From positions 158,139,980 through 158,203,979 of the forward strand of contig OX457057.1 of assembly GCA_949752795.1 (NCBI GenBank): a DNA stretch of 64,000 nucleotides. Reading direction: 5' to 3'. The stretch's first letter is position 1; each line of letters starts with the position of its first letter. The notes under the pieces were generated by a model. The model searched no databases and had not been told where the DNA came from. It saw only the letters and a program-made list of their open reading frames with translations. A program made the translations under genes and the position numbers. The stretch is from Hyperoodon ampullatus (Eukaryota > Chordata > Mammalia > Artiodactyla > Ziphiidae). This document shows, piece after piece, positions 11,696-23,284 of this stretch.

Positions 11696-11750
11696 GCAGA
11701 AGGAGCAGGAGGAGGAGGAGGGAGAGGAGGAAGTGGGGGCAGGGGGAGAA
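11696..11750. repeat. GGA-rich purine tract
   Basis: Roughly 55 bases of almost pure purine (aggaggaggaggaggga type), a simple repeat next to the target site of the following SINE. Confidence 0.8.
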
Positions 11751-11762
11751 AAGAAAAATGTT

Positions 11763-11967
11763 GGGCTTCCCTCGTGGCGCAGTGGTTGAGAGTCCGCCTG
11801 CCGATGCAGGGGACGCGGGTTCGTGCCCCGGTCCAGAAAGATCCCACATGCCGCAGAGCGGCTGGGCCCGTGAGCCATGGCCGCTGAGCCTGCGCGTCTG
11901 GAGCCTGTGCTCCGCAACGGGAGAGGCCACAACAGTGAGAGGCCCGCGTACCGCAAAAAAAAAAAAA
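11763..11967 (+). mobile_element. CHR-2 type SINE
   Basis: Plus-strand, full-length from the tRNA-like head (gggcttccctcgtggcgcag) through the B-box (gggttcgtgcccc) to an A tail. Target-site duplication aagaaaaatgtt at 11751-11762 and at about 11968-11979. Confidence 0.95.
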
Positions 11968-11979
11968 AGAAAAATGTTT

Positions 11980-12655
11980 ACAATAGAAATTTCTACTGTG
12001 ATTAAAATAAACACGAAAAAAATTTTAAAAGGAATTTCTATTGTTAACCTGAAATTTTTTATGGATTTATTAGAATATAATTATATTGTGGGTATACAGT
12101 AATTATTATTTAAAGAGGTACTGCTGCAGTTTATTATTGGATCATGAAATCATGTGTCTACAACTTGGGATGTAGAGTTTTTTAAAAAAAAAAGACCCTA
12201 AGATGAAAAAATCAGGATCTCTGATCATCGTAAAAGTAGACAGATCCAGGTGGGTGACTCAGCTAATAGCGTCAGGAAGTCGGAGGGGCCTGGGGAGCCA
12301 GATCTGAAACTTCTTGCCTTGTGGGATCCTCAAAAAAAAAAAAAAAAAAAAAGTACATCCAATTAGTTAATATGAGATGTGTCTCCAAAGTGGTCAAAAA
12401 GACCACAGTATCAATCAGGATACAAAGGATCCAGTTAGAAACATAGTGTGAAATCTATGACGAATTTGTATTTCAAATGTAAGCCTGGATATCAGAGGTA
12501 TATAACAAAGGGGGAAATGTTGCCAAAACAATAGCAAAGAAAAGTGCTTTTGACAGTCAAATTTTTGTAGGAAGAAGAATGTTACTGATAGATCATGAGT
12601 CCAGGCCAATAAAGTCAAGCTTTAGCAAGAGACTGTTAAGAGAGCATAAAGATAT
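11980..12655. other. Non-coding stretch, nothing recognised
   Basis: Contains an A20 run at about 12331-12351 with no clear element attached. No exon seen. Confidence 0.4.
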
Positions 12656-12740
12656 ATGACCCTAGGCAACTAGTCTCTATTTCCTCATCTGTAAAACAAG
12701 AGATATGAGCTAGCTCATCTTTAAGGTTCCCTTGAGCTCT
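12656..12740 (+). repeat. MIR core fragment
   Basis: Holds the MIR core (tatttcctcatctgtaaaac) and adjacent tttaaggttcccttgagctc. Short and partial. Confidence 0.7.
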
Positions 12741-12891
12741 TTTTGCTCTAAGATGGCACATGTCAGAGCAATAGTTCCATGGAGTGAGCTCTTAAGGTGC
12801 AAGGATCAGGTCTTCCTGCTCACCACGCAACGGATTCTTGTCTGTGTCAAGCTGGCCCAGGGATTTAGGGAAGAGTAGAAATTGGAATGCT

Positions 12892-13134
12892 TCACCTTTC
12901 CTCAGCAAACTGGCAATGGTGATAGCAAAGAATTATAACTGCCACCACACATATGGTAATTCCAATAAGGAAAATACAAGCCAATAAATTAAAGGAGCTA
13001 GTGGTGTGCTGATCTAAAAAAGGCAGGGAAGTAGGTCCTAAGAAACTGATGAGAGTCTGGGGGAGGGGAACATTTCCTTGGTGAATCAAACATGGTGCAG
13101 GGTTTGGGTCTCACCATTGTAGGCTCCACCACAT
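12892..13134 (-). other. Membrane-protein-like reading frame with internal stop
   Basis: Read on the minus strand, ATG at 13134 gives 7 codons, then TGA at 13111-13113, then 72 open codons to TGA at 12892-12894. The open part starts Pro/Asn-rich (DPNPAPC) and has a Ser/Thr-rich stretch. It then has one strongly hydrophobic segment (core LLACIFLIGITICVVAVIIL) and ends CYHHCQFAEER. That layout looks like a small single-pass membrane protein, and the last sense codons overlap a GTGAAG donor-like site. I do not recognise it. It could equally be chance or a remnant of an old element. Confidence 0.15.
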
Positions 13135-13769
13135 ACTTAGTCGTTATAGAGAAAATGGATTTATAAATCAGGGGCAGACCAGATTAACAAAACTCCCAAG
13201 ATTTACATATAAAAGCAGAAAGCTAATTGATTTCCAGTGAGACTTACAACTGGATATGAAACCAGATGTTCAAGTTGTCCAGCCTATACAGTCTCTCCAT
13301 GTAGATAAGCTACATGAAAAGCCAAACTATAATAAGAAGGTTGCTCTGTGGATTAGAGGAGTTCATAATGTGATTCTAATGTTTAGTGCTGTCAGACTCT
13401 GTTTACCAGGGACAGACATCTGCCACTTGGAATGAAACGATGAGATATGCACAAGGGCACCTGCCCCCTGGACAGTGTTTAGGTGGGCCAAGGCTGTGAG
13501 AAAAAACATAAACCTCTATAACCATTTCCTATCATGACTAGTATTGATTTTCTATAGATGTCAATATTTCATCAAGCTACAATCTAATCCTGGTAGGCTG
13601 GGAGCAAATCTTATCTCTTTAAAATGATATTAGTTATCTTTTCTTGATTCATAGTGCATGCAATCCAAAAAGTTTAACTCCCACAATGGAATGTTATTTA
13701 TCTTGTTTCCAAGGGTTTTAAGGAAAGCCAAATGGTAACCTATACTAATTAAAAATAATATTATTACTA
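13135..13769. other. Non-coding stretch, nothing recognised
   Basis: No exon or confidently named repeat. Confidence 0.4.
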
Positions 13770-13995
13770 CTTAACATTTAGTGAGAGCTATATGTCAGGC
13801 ATTTTTCTAAGTACTTAAATTATTAACTCATTTAATCCTCCCAATAATTCTATGAAGTAGTTATTATTATAGTACCTATTTTACAAATAAGGAAAGCTTA
13901 AGTAATTGCTCAAATAGTAAAGGCTGATCTGAGAGTCAAACCTAGGAGGTCTAGCTCCAGAACCCATGTTCTTAATCACAATGCTTTAATGTCTC
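13770..13995 (+). repeat. MIR SINE
   Basis: Full MIR order: tatgtcaggcatttttctaa, then ttaactcatttaatcctccc, the tattttacaaataaggaaa core, and the gagagtcaaacctaggaggt end. Plus orientation. Confidence 0.88.
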
Positions 13996-14351
13996 TCAAG
14001 ATAATAATAATGTGGACTCACTATAAAGGCTGGAAAAATCAATATCTATTTAGTACCAGTCCAGTGGCTTTTCTGTGATCCTGCTCAAACTAGTGTACCA
14101 ATGGGCATCCTCTAGACTCTGGCAGCTAGGTAGGCTGGGTGGGCTGGGGTGGAGAACTTAAGTAGGTTCTAGACCCCAGAGTTTTGGTACTTTCCCCACT
14201 CCCATTCCTTATTACCCAGGACCTCAAAACAAACATAAGTCCTGAGATTGCCTTACCTTGGATGTCCTTGACTCTCAGGGATATACCAAATGAGAGCCCT
14301 TAGGCTTGGGAACATTGCTTTATTACCCTATTTAAATAATTAAGTAGAACT

Positions 14352-14940
14352 GGTTCCTTAAAAAACAAAAACAAAAAAATGATCCATCAATTCTACTTCT
14401 GGGTATAAACCCAAAAGAATTGAAAATTGGGTCTCAAAAAAATATATGTACACACATATTCAAAGCAGCAATATTCACATTAGTCAAAAGGTGGAAGTAA
14501 CCCAACTGTCCACTGATGGATGAATGGGTAAAGTGTGGCATATTCATACAATGTAATATTATTCAGCCTTAAAAAGGAAGGAAATTCTGACACATGCTAC
14601 AACGTAGATGAATCTTGAGGACATCAAGCTAAGTGAAATAAGCCAGTCACAAAAAGACAAATACTGTATTATTCCACTTATATAGGGTACCTAGAGTTAT
14701 CAAATTTATCATCTCAGAAAGTAAAATGGTGGTTGCCAGGGGCTGGGGCGAGGGTGGAATGAAGAATTATTGTTTAATGGATACAGAGTCTCAGTATTGC
14801 AAGACAAAAAGAGGTCTGGAGATGGATGGTGGTGATGGTTGTACAACAATGGAATGTACTTAATACTACTTAACTGTATATTTTAAAATGGTTAAGATAG
14901 TAAATTGTATGTTATGTGTATTTTGCCACAATTTTTAAAA
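14352..14940 (+). mobile_element. Old L1 3' end, 5'-truncated
   Basis: Starts in the ORF2 C-terminal region (ttctacttctgggtataaac) and runs through the 3' UTR to atggttaagatagtaaattg. A 12-bp flank aattaagtagaa (from about 14338) versus aattaagtggaa (from 14941) is a likely target-site duplication with one mismatch. Confidence 0.82.
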
Positions 14941-14986
14941 AATTAAGTGGAATTACTAATTGACACCTACTGATCTCTCCATACAC

Positions 14987-14987
<1 letters not shown>

Positions 14988-15026
<39 letters not shown>
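14988..15026. repeat. (CA)n microsatellite
   Basis: An acatacatacacac lead-in followed by about 15 CA units. Confidence 0.93.
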
Positions 15027-15027
<1 letters not shown>

Positions 15028-15289
15028 GGTCATCTTTTGTGGCGGACTAAATATTAGGTAACATGCTCTATGTCTAGTCTCAAAATACTGAGATAAGTTG
15101 TGGAAGGCTCACAGGAATATCTGAAAACCAAATATATTTTTTAAAAATCATTATAAGTTTTTTAAAGCTCACAATTTATAGTTTATTTCAAGCTATTGTG
15201 TGGGTTTATTTAGACTCTTGGTACTTAGCTATATCCTTATTTTTAGCAAAAGGTAGGTAGTAGAATTGGGAATTAAGAGACTTACTGAA

Positions 15290-15490
15290 AGTAGATATAA
15301 TTCCCATACAAATCTGCCACTTGCTAGTTGAGCATCATTAGCTGAGTTACACAACCTCCCTGAGCCTTAGTTTCCTCATCCGTAATATGGGAACACTAAT
15401 TCCTAGGCCCTAGATTAAATAAAATAAGTAAAGAGCTTATTTACCAAGTGTCTAGAACACCATAAACACTCATTAAGTGGTTGTTATTAT
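15290..15490 (+). repeat. MIR SINE (MIRb-like)
   Basis: Blocks ttagctgagttacacaacct, ccttagtttcctcatccgta and aacactcattaagtggttgt in MIR order. Confidence 0.85.
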
Positions 15491-16021
15491 TCATAAAATA
15501 TTAACAGAATAAGGATAGACAGTAGAAAGGGATAGAAAATGTAGGATCTTTCAAATTTTATCAACCCTATAAGTCTGAGATAGCTACTTTCTATAGGAAG
15601 TAAAGATATGTTACTAGAACTTGTGATAATCAGGTTGGGGGGAAGAAGAAAAATATGTTGATTTTAATATTTTGCTTAAATAGTTAATAGTAGCAATGAG
15701 AAAAGCAATATGTCTGTGGTCATGGAAGATATTAAAATAATTGTACGAAATATATTGTGGAACTTCTTGCCAATAAATTGGCAATCTAGATGAAATGCAT
15801 GATTTACTAAGAAAAATATAAATTCTAAAATTGACTCAAAAGGAGAAAAAAAACCAAACAAGTCAATAACCACAGAATATAAAGATGATCAAAGATCTAC
15901 CTCTAAAAATCTGAGCAAGCCCAGATAATTTTGTAAGCACATTCTACAACTTTCAAAGAAAAAACAGCATGGTAATTTTCTATTATTCAAACTATTCCAG
16001 AGCATAGAAAAAATGGTGAAA
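15491..16021. other. AT-rich non-coding stretch
   Basis: Precedes and possibly includes the start of the old L1 below; decay prevents a firm call. No exon seen. Confidence 0.4.
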
Positions 16022-16365
16022 TCTTCTGAATTCATCTTACAAAGCTAGACTAATCCTAATATCAAAACTGGATAAAGATATCACAAAGAAATGAAACTGT
16101 GGACCATTCTTATACATATAGACTCTGAAATCGTGTAAACAAAATATAAACTAACCAAATCTAAGAAGTAATTAAAATAGTCAAATAGAGTTTATTCTAG
16201 AAACGTAGGAATGATTTAATGCAGAAAAAATATAATTCATCACATTCACAAATTAAAAGATCCAAATCTGTAAGATTTTAGCATTAGATCCCCCCAAAAA
16301 GCATTTGATAATTTCAGCAGTCATTCCTAAAAATCATAAAGAAATAGGAAATAAAAACTGGTAAA
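16022..16365 (+). mobile_element. Old L1, left half (split by the young L1)
   Basis: Decayed ORF2 reverse-transcriptase region (aaagctagactaatcctaat, then ggtttattctagaaa-like sequence near 16189). It continues after the younger insertion at 18877, so both pieces were one element before the insertion at 16353-16365. Confidence 0.75.
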
Positions 16366-18863
16366 GATCATACACCATGATCAAGTGGGGTTTATTCCAG
16401 GAATGCAAGGATTTTTCAATATACGCAAATCAATCAATGTGATACACCATATTAACAAGTTGAAGGAGAAAAACCATATGATCATCTCAATAGATGCAGA
16501 GAAAGCTTTCGACAAAATTCAACACCCATTTATGATAAAAACCCTGCAGAAAGTAGGCATAGAGGGAACTTTCCTCAACATAATAAAGGCCATATATGAC
16601 AAACCCACAGCCAACATTGTCCTCAATGGTGAAAAACTGAAACCATTTCCACTAAGATCAGGAACAAGACAAGGCTGCCCACTCTCACCACTCTTATTCA
16701 ACCTAGTTTTGGAAGTTTTAGCCACAGCAATCAGAGAAGAAAAGGAAATAAAAGGAATCCAAATTGGAAAAGAAGAAGTAAGGCTGTCACTGTTTGCAGA
16801 TGACATGATACTATACATAGAGAATCCTAAAGATGCTACCGAAAAACTACTAGAGCTAATCAATGAATTTGGTAAAGTAGCAGGATACAAAATTAATGCA
16901 CAGAAATCTCTGGCATTCCTGTACACTAATGATGAAAAATCTGAAAATGAAATCAAGAAAACACTCCCATTTACCATTGCAACAAAAAGAATAAAATATC
17001 TAGGAATAAACCTACCTAAGGAGACAAAAGACCTGTATGCAGAAAATTATAAGACACTGATGAAAGAAATTAAAGAGGATACAAATAGATGGAGAGATAT
17101 ACCATGCTCCTGGATTGGAAGAATCAATATTGTGAAAATGACTCTACTACCCAAAGCAATCTACAGATTCAATGCAATCCCTATCAAACTACCACTGGCA
17201 TTTTTCACAGAACTAGAACAAAAAACTTCAAAATTTGTTTGGAAAAACAAAAGACCCCGAATAGCCAAAGCAATCTTGAGAACGAAAAACGGAGCTGGAG
17301 GAATCAGGCTCCCTGACTTCAGACTATACTACAAAGCTACAGTAATTAAGACAGTGTGGTACTGGCATAAAAACAGAAAGATAGATCAGTGGATCAGGAT
17401 AGAAAGCCCAGAGATAAACCCACACACATATGGCCAACTTATCTTTGATAAAGGAGGCAGGAATGTACAGTGGAGAAAGGACAGCCTCTTCAATAAGTGG
17501 TGCTGGGAAAACTGGACAGGGACATGTAAAAGTATGAGATTAGATCATTCCCTAACACCATACACAAAAATAAGCTCAAAATGGATTAAAGACCTAAATG
17601 TAAGGCCAGAAACTATCAAACTCTTAGAGGAAAACATAGGTAGAACACTCTATGACATAAATCACAGCAAGATCCTTTTGGACCCACCTCCTAGAGAAAT
17701 GGAACTAAAAACAAAGATAAACAAATGGGACCTAATGAAACTTCAAAGCTTTTGCACAGCAAAGGAAACCATAAACAAGACCAAAAGACAACCCTCAGAA
17801 TGGGAGAAAATATTTGCAAATGAAGCAACTGACAAAGGATTAATCTCCAAAATTTATAAACAGCTCATGCAGCTCAATAGCAAAAAAACAAACAACCCAA
17901 TCCAAAAATGGGCAGAAGACTTAAATAGGCATTTCTCCAAAGAAGATATACAGACTGCCAACAAACACATGAAAGAATGCTCAACATCATTAATCATTAG
18001 AGAAATGCAAATCAAAACTACAATGAGATATCATCTCACACCAGTCAGAATGGCCATCATCAAGAAATCTAGAAACAATAAATGCTGGAGAGGGTGTGGA
18101 GAAAAGGGAACACTCTTGCACTGCTGGTGGGAATGTGAATTGGTACAGCCACTATGGAGAACAGTATGGAGGTTCCTTAAAAAACTAAAAATAGAACTAC
18201 CATATGACCCAGGAATACCACTACTAGGCATATACCCTGGGAAAACCATAATTCAAAAAGAGACATGTACCAAAATGTTCATTGCAGCTCTATTCACAAT
18301 AGCCCGGAGCTGGAAACAACCTAAGTGTCCATCATCAGATGAATGGATAAAGAAGATGTGGCACATATATACAATGGAATATTACTCAGCCATAAAAAGG
18401 AACGAAACTGAGCTATTTGTAATGAGGTGGATAGACCTAGAGTCTGTCATACAGAGTGAAGTAAGTCAGAAAGAGAAAGACAAATACCGTATGCTAACAC
18501 ATATATATGGAATTTAAAAAAAAAAAATGTCATGAAGAACCTAGGGGTAAAACGGGAATAAAGACACAGACCTACCTGAGAACGGACTTGAGGATATGGG
18601 GAGGGTGAAGGGTAAGCTGTGACAAAGCGAAAGAGAGGCATGGACATATATACACTACCAAACGTAAGGTAGATAGATAGTGGGAAGCAGCCGCAGAGCA
18701 CAGGGAGATCAGCTCAGTGCTTTGTGACCGCCTGGAGGGGTGGGATAGGGAGGGTGGGAGGGAGGGAGACGCAATAGGGAAGGGATGTGGGAACAGATGT
18801 GTATGTATGACTGATTCACTTTGTTATAAAGCACAAACTAATAAAAAATAAATTAAAAAAAAA
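16366..18863 (+). mobile_element. Young L1, 5'-truncated within ORF2
   Basis: 2.5 kb insertion flanked by an exact 13-bp target-site duplication aaaaactggtaaa (16353-16365 and 18864-18876). It starts inside the ORF2 reverse transcriptase, includes the ORF2 end, a 3' UTR of about 300 bases and an A tail. It lacks the 5' UTR, ORF1 and the endonuclease domain, so it is not autonomous. The ORF2 part is uninterrupted, which indicates youth relative to every other L1 in the window. It is nested in an older L1. Confidence 0.96.
16385..18517 (+). pseudogene. L1 ORF2p C-terminal part, open for 710 codons
   Basis: About 710 of roughly 1,275 residues of L1 ORF2p, the endonuclease/reverse transcriptase that copies L1 RNA into target DNA. 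The start is set by truncation, not by a real initiation codon. Visible motifs: SIDAEKAFD at 35-43 (motif A aspartate at 37), [10 protein letters not shown] at 93-102, FADD at 137-140 (catalytic aspartates), and the C-terminal Cys/His cluster [18 protein letters not shown] around 560-585. The endonuclease domain and the N-terminal part of the reverse transcriptase are missing. No frameshift or stop was seen. Intact motifs do not imply expression, since no L1 promoter is present. Confidence 0.93.
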
Positions 18864-18876
18864 AAAAACTGGTAAA

Positions 18877-19215
18877 ATACCAAAGACATTTCCATTAAAA
18901 TAGAAACAAAGAAGAGAAGCCTACTATCCAATTTTTCAACACTGTTTTGAGCATCTAGCTAATGCAACAAGATAAGAAAAATAAATAAATGTACATAAAT
19001 ATTGGAAAAGATGTAAATAAACATTACCTCAAATACTATGATTTATATTGTGACAATAAATGTAGCTTTAAAACAACAGTTAGCATTAATAAGAGATCCC
19101 AGGAATGGGAAAGACTATAGAATAAGTAAAATTTTAAACCCATAGCTTTCCTTTATATTATCATAAACAGGTAAAAAAAATTTTAAATAGAAAGACTCCC
19201 ATTCACAAGGATGTT
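18877..19215 (+). mobile_element. Old L1, right half (split by the young L1)
   Basis: Resumes the ORF2 sequence interrupted at 16365 (actatccaatttttcaacac, then agactcccattcacaaggat near 19193, equivalent to KKTLPFTI in the young copy). Heavily decayed. Confidence 0.7.
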
Positions 19216-19494
19216 TAAAAAACAAGGTTTACTCTTTGATTGAACACTAAACTTTTCTCCTGAGATAAGAGTACAGATTAAAAATTTTTTTTAATCTTTG
19301 GAGAATAAAGGTCCTATCATAAAATAGTTCACCCTATTTACCTCAGTGTGTAATCATGAAGTTATGTAAAGCTAAAATTAATCATAAAGAAAAACTCAAA
19401 GATTTGAAGATTAGTGTTTCAACACTGAACCAGTTCATTTGGATATTAAGTACAAGTGTTAAACCATAGCATAGTCTATGGATAACATGCTAAA

Positions 19495-19504
<10 letters not shown>

Positions 19505-19529
<25 letters not shown>

Positions 19530-19719
19530 GGTACGCGGGCCTCTCACTGTTGTGGCCTCTCCCGTTGCTGAGCACAGGCTCTGGACGCGCAGGCTCAGCG
19601 GCCATGGCTCACGGGCCCAGCCGCTCTGAGGCATGTGGGATCTTCCCGGACCGGGGCACGAACCCGTGTCGCCTGCATCGGCAGGCAGACTCTCAACCAC
19701 TGCGCCACCAGGGAAGCCC
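19505..19719 (-). mobile_element. CHR-2 type SINE
   Basis: Minus-strand copy with a T tail of more than 20 bases on the left and the tRNA-like head at the right end. Flanks share ctaaaaaacttttt (from 19490 and from 19721), the target-site duplication. Confidence 0.94.
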
Positions 19720-20021
19720 TCTAAAAAACTTTTTATATTGTAATAATTATGTTGCTAGAGAACAGTGGTATTAAATTATCATACCAGAACTGAAAATTGT
19801 TTATTTTATATTTATAATACTTTTGACATGTTTGATTAACATTGAGTTCACTTCCACTTCAAATAATAAAAACAATAGTGCACAGGATTCAATGTTTTGG
19901 TTTGTTAATTAATAAATATTGACAATTTGGGGGAAAAGAGCACATAGTAGGTAAAGTACTTTGTTTAAAATATCTGAAAAGAGAGATCTATTACAGGATA
20001 GTTTCATTAAAATCCTTTCTA

Positions 20022-20211
20022 GGGCTTCCCTGGTGGTGCAGTGGTTGAGAGTCCGCCTGCCAATGCAGGGGACACGGGTTCGTGCCCCGGTCCGGGAAGA
20101 TCCCACACGCCACGGAGCGGCTAGGCCCGTGAGCCATGGCCGCTGAGCCTGCGTGCCCGGAGCCTGTGCTCCGCAACGGGAGAGGCCACAACAGTGAGAG
20201 GCCAGCATACT

Positions 20212-20240
<29 letters not shown>
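20022..20240 (+). mobile_element. CHR-2 type SINE
   Basis: Full-length plus-strand copy with an A tail of about 28 bases. Target-site duplication aatcctttcta (20011-20021) versus aatcctgtcta (20241-20251), one mismatch. It is the last CHR-2 copy before a 23-kb gap that covers ARPC5. Confidence 0.94.
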
Positions 20241-20245
<5 letters not shown>

Positions 20246-20572
20246 TGTCTAACTAAAAAGATCCTTCACTCTTTGCATCATCACAGAAAATCAGAAAGAG
20301 GTACATATTACCATTGCAGCATTAACCTTGAGAAAATTCAGATTCTGCATTACTTTAGTAACCAAACCAGGTTACTTGCACAATAAATAAAATGTCTTAA
20401 AACCATATGGATCCTTTATTTCAGGGATAAGTATTCATTTGAAAAATTAAAATAGTTAAAATAATACTACTTAAAATGAGTTAAGTGCCATGATCAACAT
20501 AAAAATTTGGAATTTGCAAGAAAGTAGAAGAATGTATATTTTCTAATTAAAAGATTATTAAGGACTGGTTTC

Positions 20573-20574
<2 letters not shown>

Positions 20575-20611
<37 letters not shown>
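20575..20611. repeat. (CA)n microsatellite
   Basis: About 17 CA units followed by aagaaatttccc. Confidence 0.95.
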
Positions 20612-20612
<1 letters not shown>

Positions 20613-21584
20613 GAAATTTCCCTAAAGGTTTATATAGAGTTAACTATTAGCTAATGAGGGTAGGGAGATAATTAATGTATCCATTAAAAAAAGCTCTATC
20701 TCTAAATATGATTCCAAAATTAACTTGTCAGGTTAATTCATTGGATGGAAAGGTGTTGAGTACCCACTGGGCACTAGGTACTTATCACTGTGAGACAATA
20801 AAAAATACTGCATTGGAAAAGGACATTTTTAACGTGATTACATCTCAAATGTAATATGCTTTATGTGGCTAAGAAGTAATTAATTATATTTAACACATTC
20901 AACATACAGAGTAAAATTCTGAGCAATCAAAACAATTATACACTTGAACAACTTGATTTTTAAAATTCCACTCACTATTCCCTTAAGTTGATTTCTACTC
21001 TGGTGCTCTTTCCCAGTTCTAAAAAACAGAGAATAAAGAAATTTCCTAAATAAGCCCTAATACAAAAGAACAGAAATGTAAGAGAAGGGATGTATTAGCT
21101 CCTGAATCCTTGTTTCCATTTGTTCTCAAATGTGCTTCTAATGTTCAATTTTCTCTTCAAAGAAAATCTTGATTTAGAAGAACAGAAAGTACAATCATCT
21201 TTAGCATTTAAACAAGTATATTGTTTAGCTCTTACTAGAGTTAGCAAAAGATTGAAACTGAGAAAAAATATTAAAACAAATCTTTATTCTAAGTTATATA
21301 ATGCTATTCACCATAATAATGATCTGATACTTTGGTATATGACTTTTTAAAATAAATATTACCAACAGGTAGAAAATTTTCCTTTGCTGTCTTAAGACAG
21401 CCCTTGGGGGAGTTTTTAGCAGTATGTTTGCTCGTAACTTGAGTGTTGACTTAAATAAATGTCACTTCTGTCACTTAAATGATATTCTTATAGAAGGGTA
21501 ATTTAATTGGGAAAAGAAAAATGCCATATTGCTTCTTCATCCCAAGAAAAAAGGATGCATTCCATTCCTGAAGGGTCTCTAGCT
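20612..21584. other. Non-coding stretch, nothing recognised
   Basis: AT-rich; the 76-codon frame at 21120-21350 has no recognisable domain or splice context. The 320 bases before the microsatellite (20252-20574) are likewise featureless. Confidence 0.4.
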
Positions 21585-21668
21585 ATCTACCTATCTATCT
21601 ATGTATACGTATATACATATTGATATAGATACAGATATATATACACATATGTATGTATATGTATCCAA
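21585..21668. repeat. Mixed TATC / TATG / ATAC simple repeat
   Basis: Imperfect tetranucleotide and alternating purine-pyrimidine run (ctatctacctatctatctat, then gtatatac-type units). Confidence 0.9.
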
Positions 21669-21837
21669 CAAAGTTGACTTTGAGATCTCTCTTCCTCTCC
21701 TTTCTGATTCATTATTCTCAGTGTGACCCTCAAACTGTATACTGCCTATCACATTTATTCATTCATCAATGAATAATTGAGTACCTGAATGTATTGAGTA
21801 CCTTCTGCATGCTTAGCTTTATGTCAGATGTAAAGGA

Positions 21838-21935
21838 AGATACAATATATACATATAACTGAATCACTTTGCTGTACACCAGAAACTAACACATTGTAAA
21901 TCAACTATACTTCAATTTTTTAAAAAAAAGAAAAG
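21838..21935 (+). mobile_element. L1 3'-terminal fragment
   Basis: Only the last part of an L1 3' UTR: ataactgaatcactttgctg followed by tacaccagaaactaacac and an A-rich tail. Flanking duplication is weak. Confidence 0.75.
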
Positions 21936-22039
21936 AAATACAAGACAGTCTCTGCCTTTTAGAATCTATCTCTTCCAGTGGCAAGATAAAACACAACATA
22001 TCATTAAGTAATTTATAAGACTAGTGCCAAAATCAATGG

Positions 22040-22280
22040 TACAGATAACATGCAATTTATATTTATGCGGAATTTTAGAGTTTCAAACACTTTCTTGTAT
22101 TTAATCCTCAGAACAATCTTGTTAAGTACACATTATTAGCCCCACTTTTGCAATGAGGAACCTGACGTTCAGAATTTTAAGTGGTGTGCCTCAGTCAATA
22201 GATTACGAGTGGAAGGAAGAGTCAAGACACGAGCCAGGGTTTTCTGATTCTAAGCCCAGTTCTCTTTTCAATTACAGCAC
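22040..22280 (+). repeat. MIR SINE
   Basis: tatttaatcctcagaacaat, the cccacttttgcaatgaggaa core, and the gattctaagcccagttctc end, in MIR order. Confidence 0.82.
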
Positions 22281-22749
22281 AGGAAACCAAGGACTGAGGT
22301 ACTTAGGGCAGCAGCCGGCCTTCTGCTAGAGGTGAAATTAAACTAAACCTGACAAACGTCCAAATTAATTTTATTCTGCAGATATTTGTATTTCAGTGTT
22401 ACACACACAAACCAACTACCATTTCCTCAGTTTTAATGCTTTTTACCTGCTCAATAAGAGCTTTGCTCTCATAAATGGAGATGTCAAATACAATAAAAAG
22501 CTGGCCTAGCGGAACCGTATAAATCTTAAACCATAAAGATAAATCTTAAAGGTCTGGTTTCAACTTATCCTTACACGTTTTGTTTCCCCTCAGCGCCAGA
22601 GAGTGTAACTCGCCCCTACCCTTTTCTACCATTCCTGCTCCAAACAACCACCTATTTTAAGATGTCAATGACTGACCCTACCCCAAATTCCACAGGTTCA
22701 CCCCAGTCTTACCACCGGACCCCAGCCCCTACCCGGACACCTCCCCCTC
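22281..22749. other. Flank of the CpG island, no repeat
   Basis: GC content rises towards the island. Could hold the end of a RGL1 5' exon on the minus strand, but no donor site can be assigned. Confidence 0.3.
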
Positions 22750-23217
22750 CTTCCCAATGGTTACGATACCTAGTTCGAGTTCTGCAGGTGCAGCCGCTAT
22801 GCCGTTACACAGCACTGACATAAGATATGACCTTTCGACTCCGTCCTTGGGGACCTCCCGCTGGCCGCGCAGCGTAGGTCCAACCCCGAGAAAGGGGCTC
22901 CCGGCTCGGGAACGAAGCCACGGGCAGCACACAGTCCGAAGCGATGCCTCTGACAACTAGAACGATGCTGGGCGGCTGGGCGTGCATCACTCCGCCTCAT
23001 ACTCCTGCCAACCGCAGGGGACTTGGTCCGGCAACCAGTCCATCCCACCTCACAGGCAAGTCCGTGCCAGCCGGACCTTACGCAGGACCCCGATGACAGG
23101 GCCTTGACGGCGGTGGCTGCAGCAAAGCCAAGGCCACCCGCCCCCAGTGCCCATCGCAGCCAACCTAAGACCCTCTAGACTGGACCGCAGAGAAGCGTTT
23201 CTATGGAAACCCCCTAG

Positions 23218-23250
23218 CGATCACGTGACGCACTAGGACGACCAATCGCC
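23218..23250. promoter_or_regulatory. E-box/CRE-like site and CCAAT box
   Basis: tcacgtgacgca at 23221-23232 contains a palindromic CACGTG E-box (USF/TFE family type) overlapping a TGACG half-site. 14 bases on, accaatcgcc at 23241-23250 holds a CCAAT box (NF-Y type). They lie about 380-400 bases upstream of the ARPC5 ATG, between the two presumed start regions. Confidence 0.6.
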
Positions 23251-23284
23251 TCTTACCTCTGCCCGCGGCACCGCTTTCTGCCCT

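Noticed and set aside
11763..11840. tRNA gene at SINE heads
   Set aside because: A- and B-box like segments are those of the tRNA-derived SINE; no cloverleaf-competent mature tRNA is present.
11641..12102. Pairs of plus and minus frames with RGLTVVASPVAEHRL or [15 protein letters not shown] type peptides, here and at every CHR-2 copy
   Set aside because: These recurring peptides are translations of the SINE itself on both strands, not genes.
16519..16977. 152-codon minus-strand frame within the young L1
   Set aside because: Antisense shadow of the intact ORF2 frame.
1900..20611. CA and other tandem runs as a CRISPR array
   Set aside because: Dinucleotide microsatellites without repeat-spacer alternation, in a mammalian genome.
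22797..23048. 83-codon minus-strand frame as RGL1 coding exon
   Set aside because: No similarity to the known RGL1 N-terminus; at best it overlaps a non-coding first exon.
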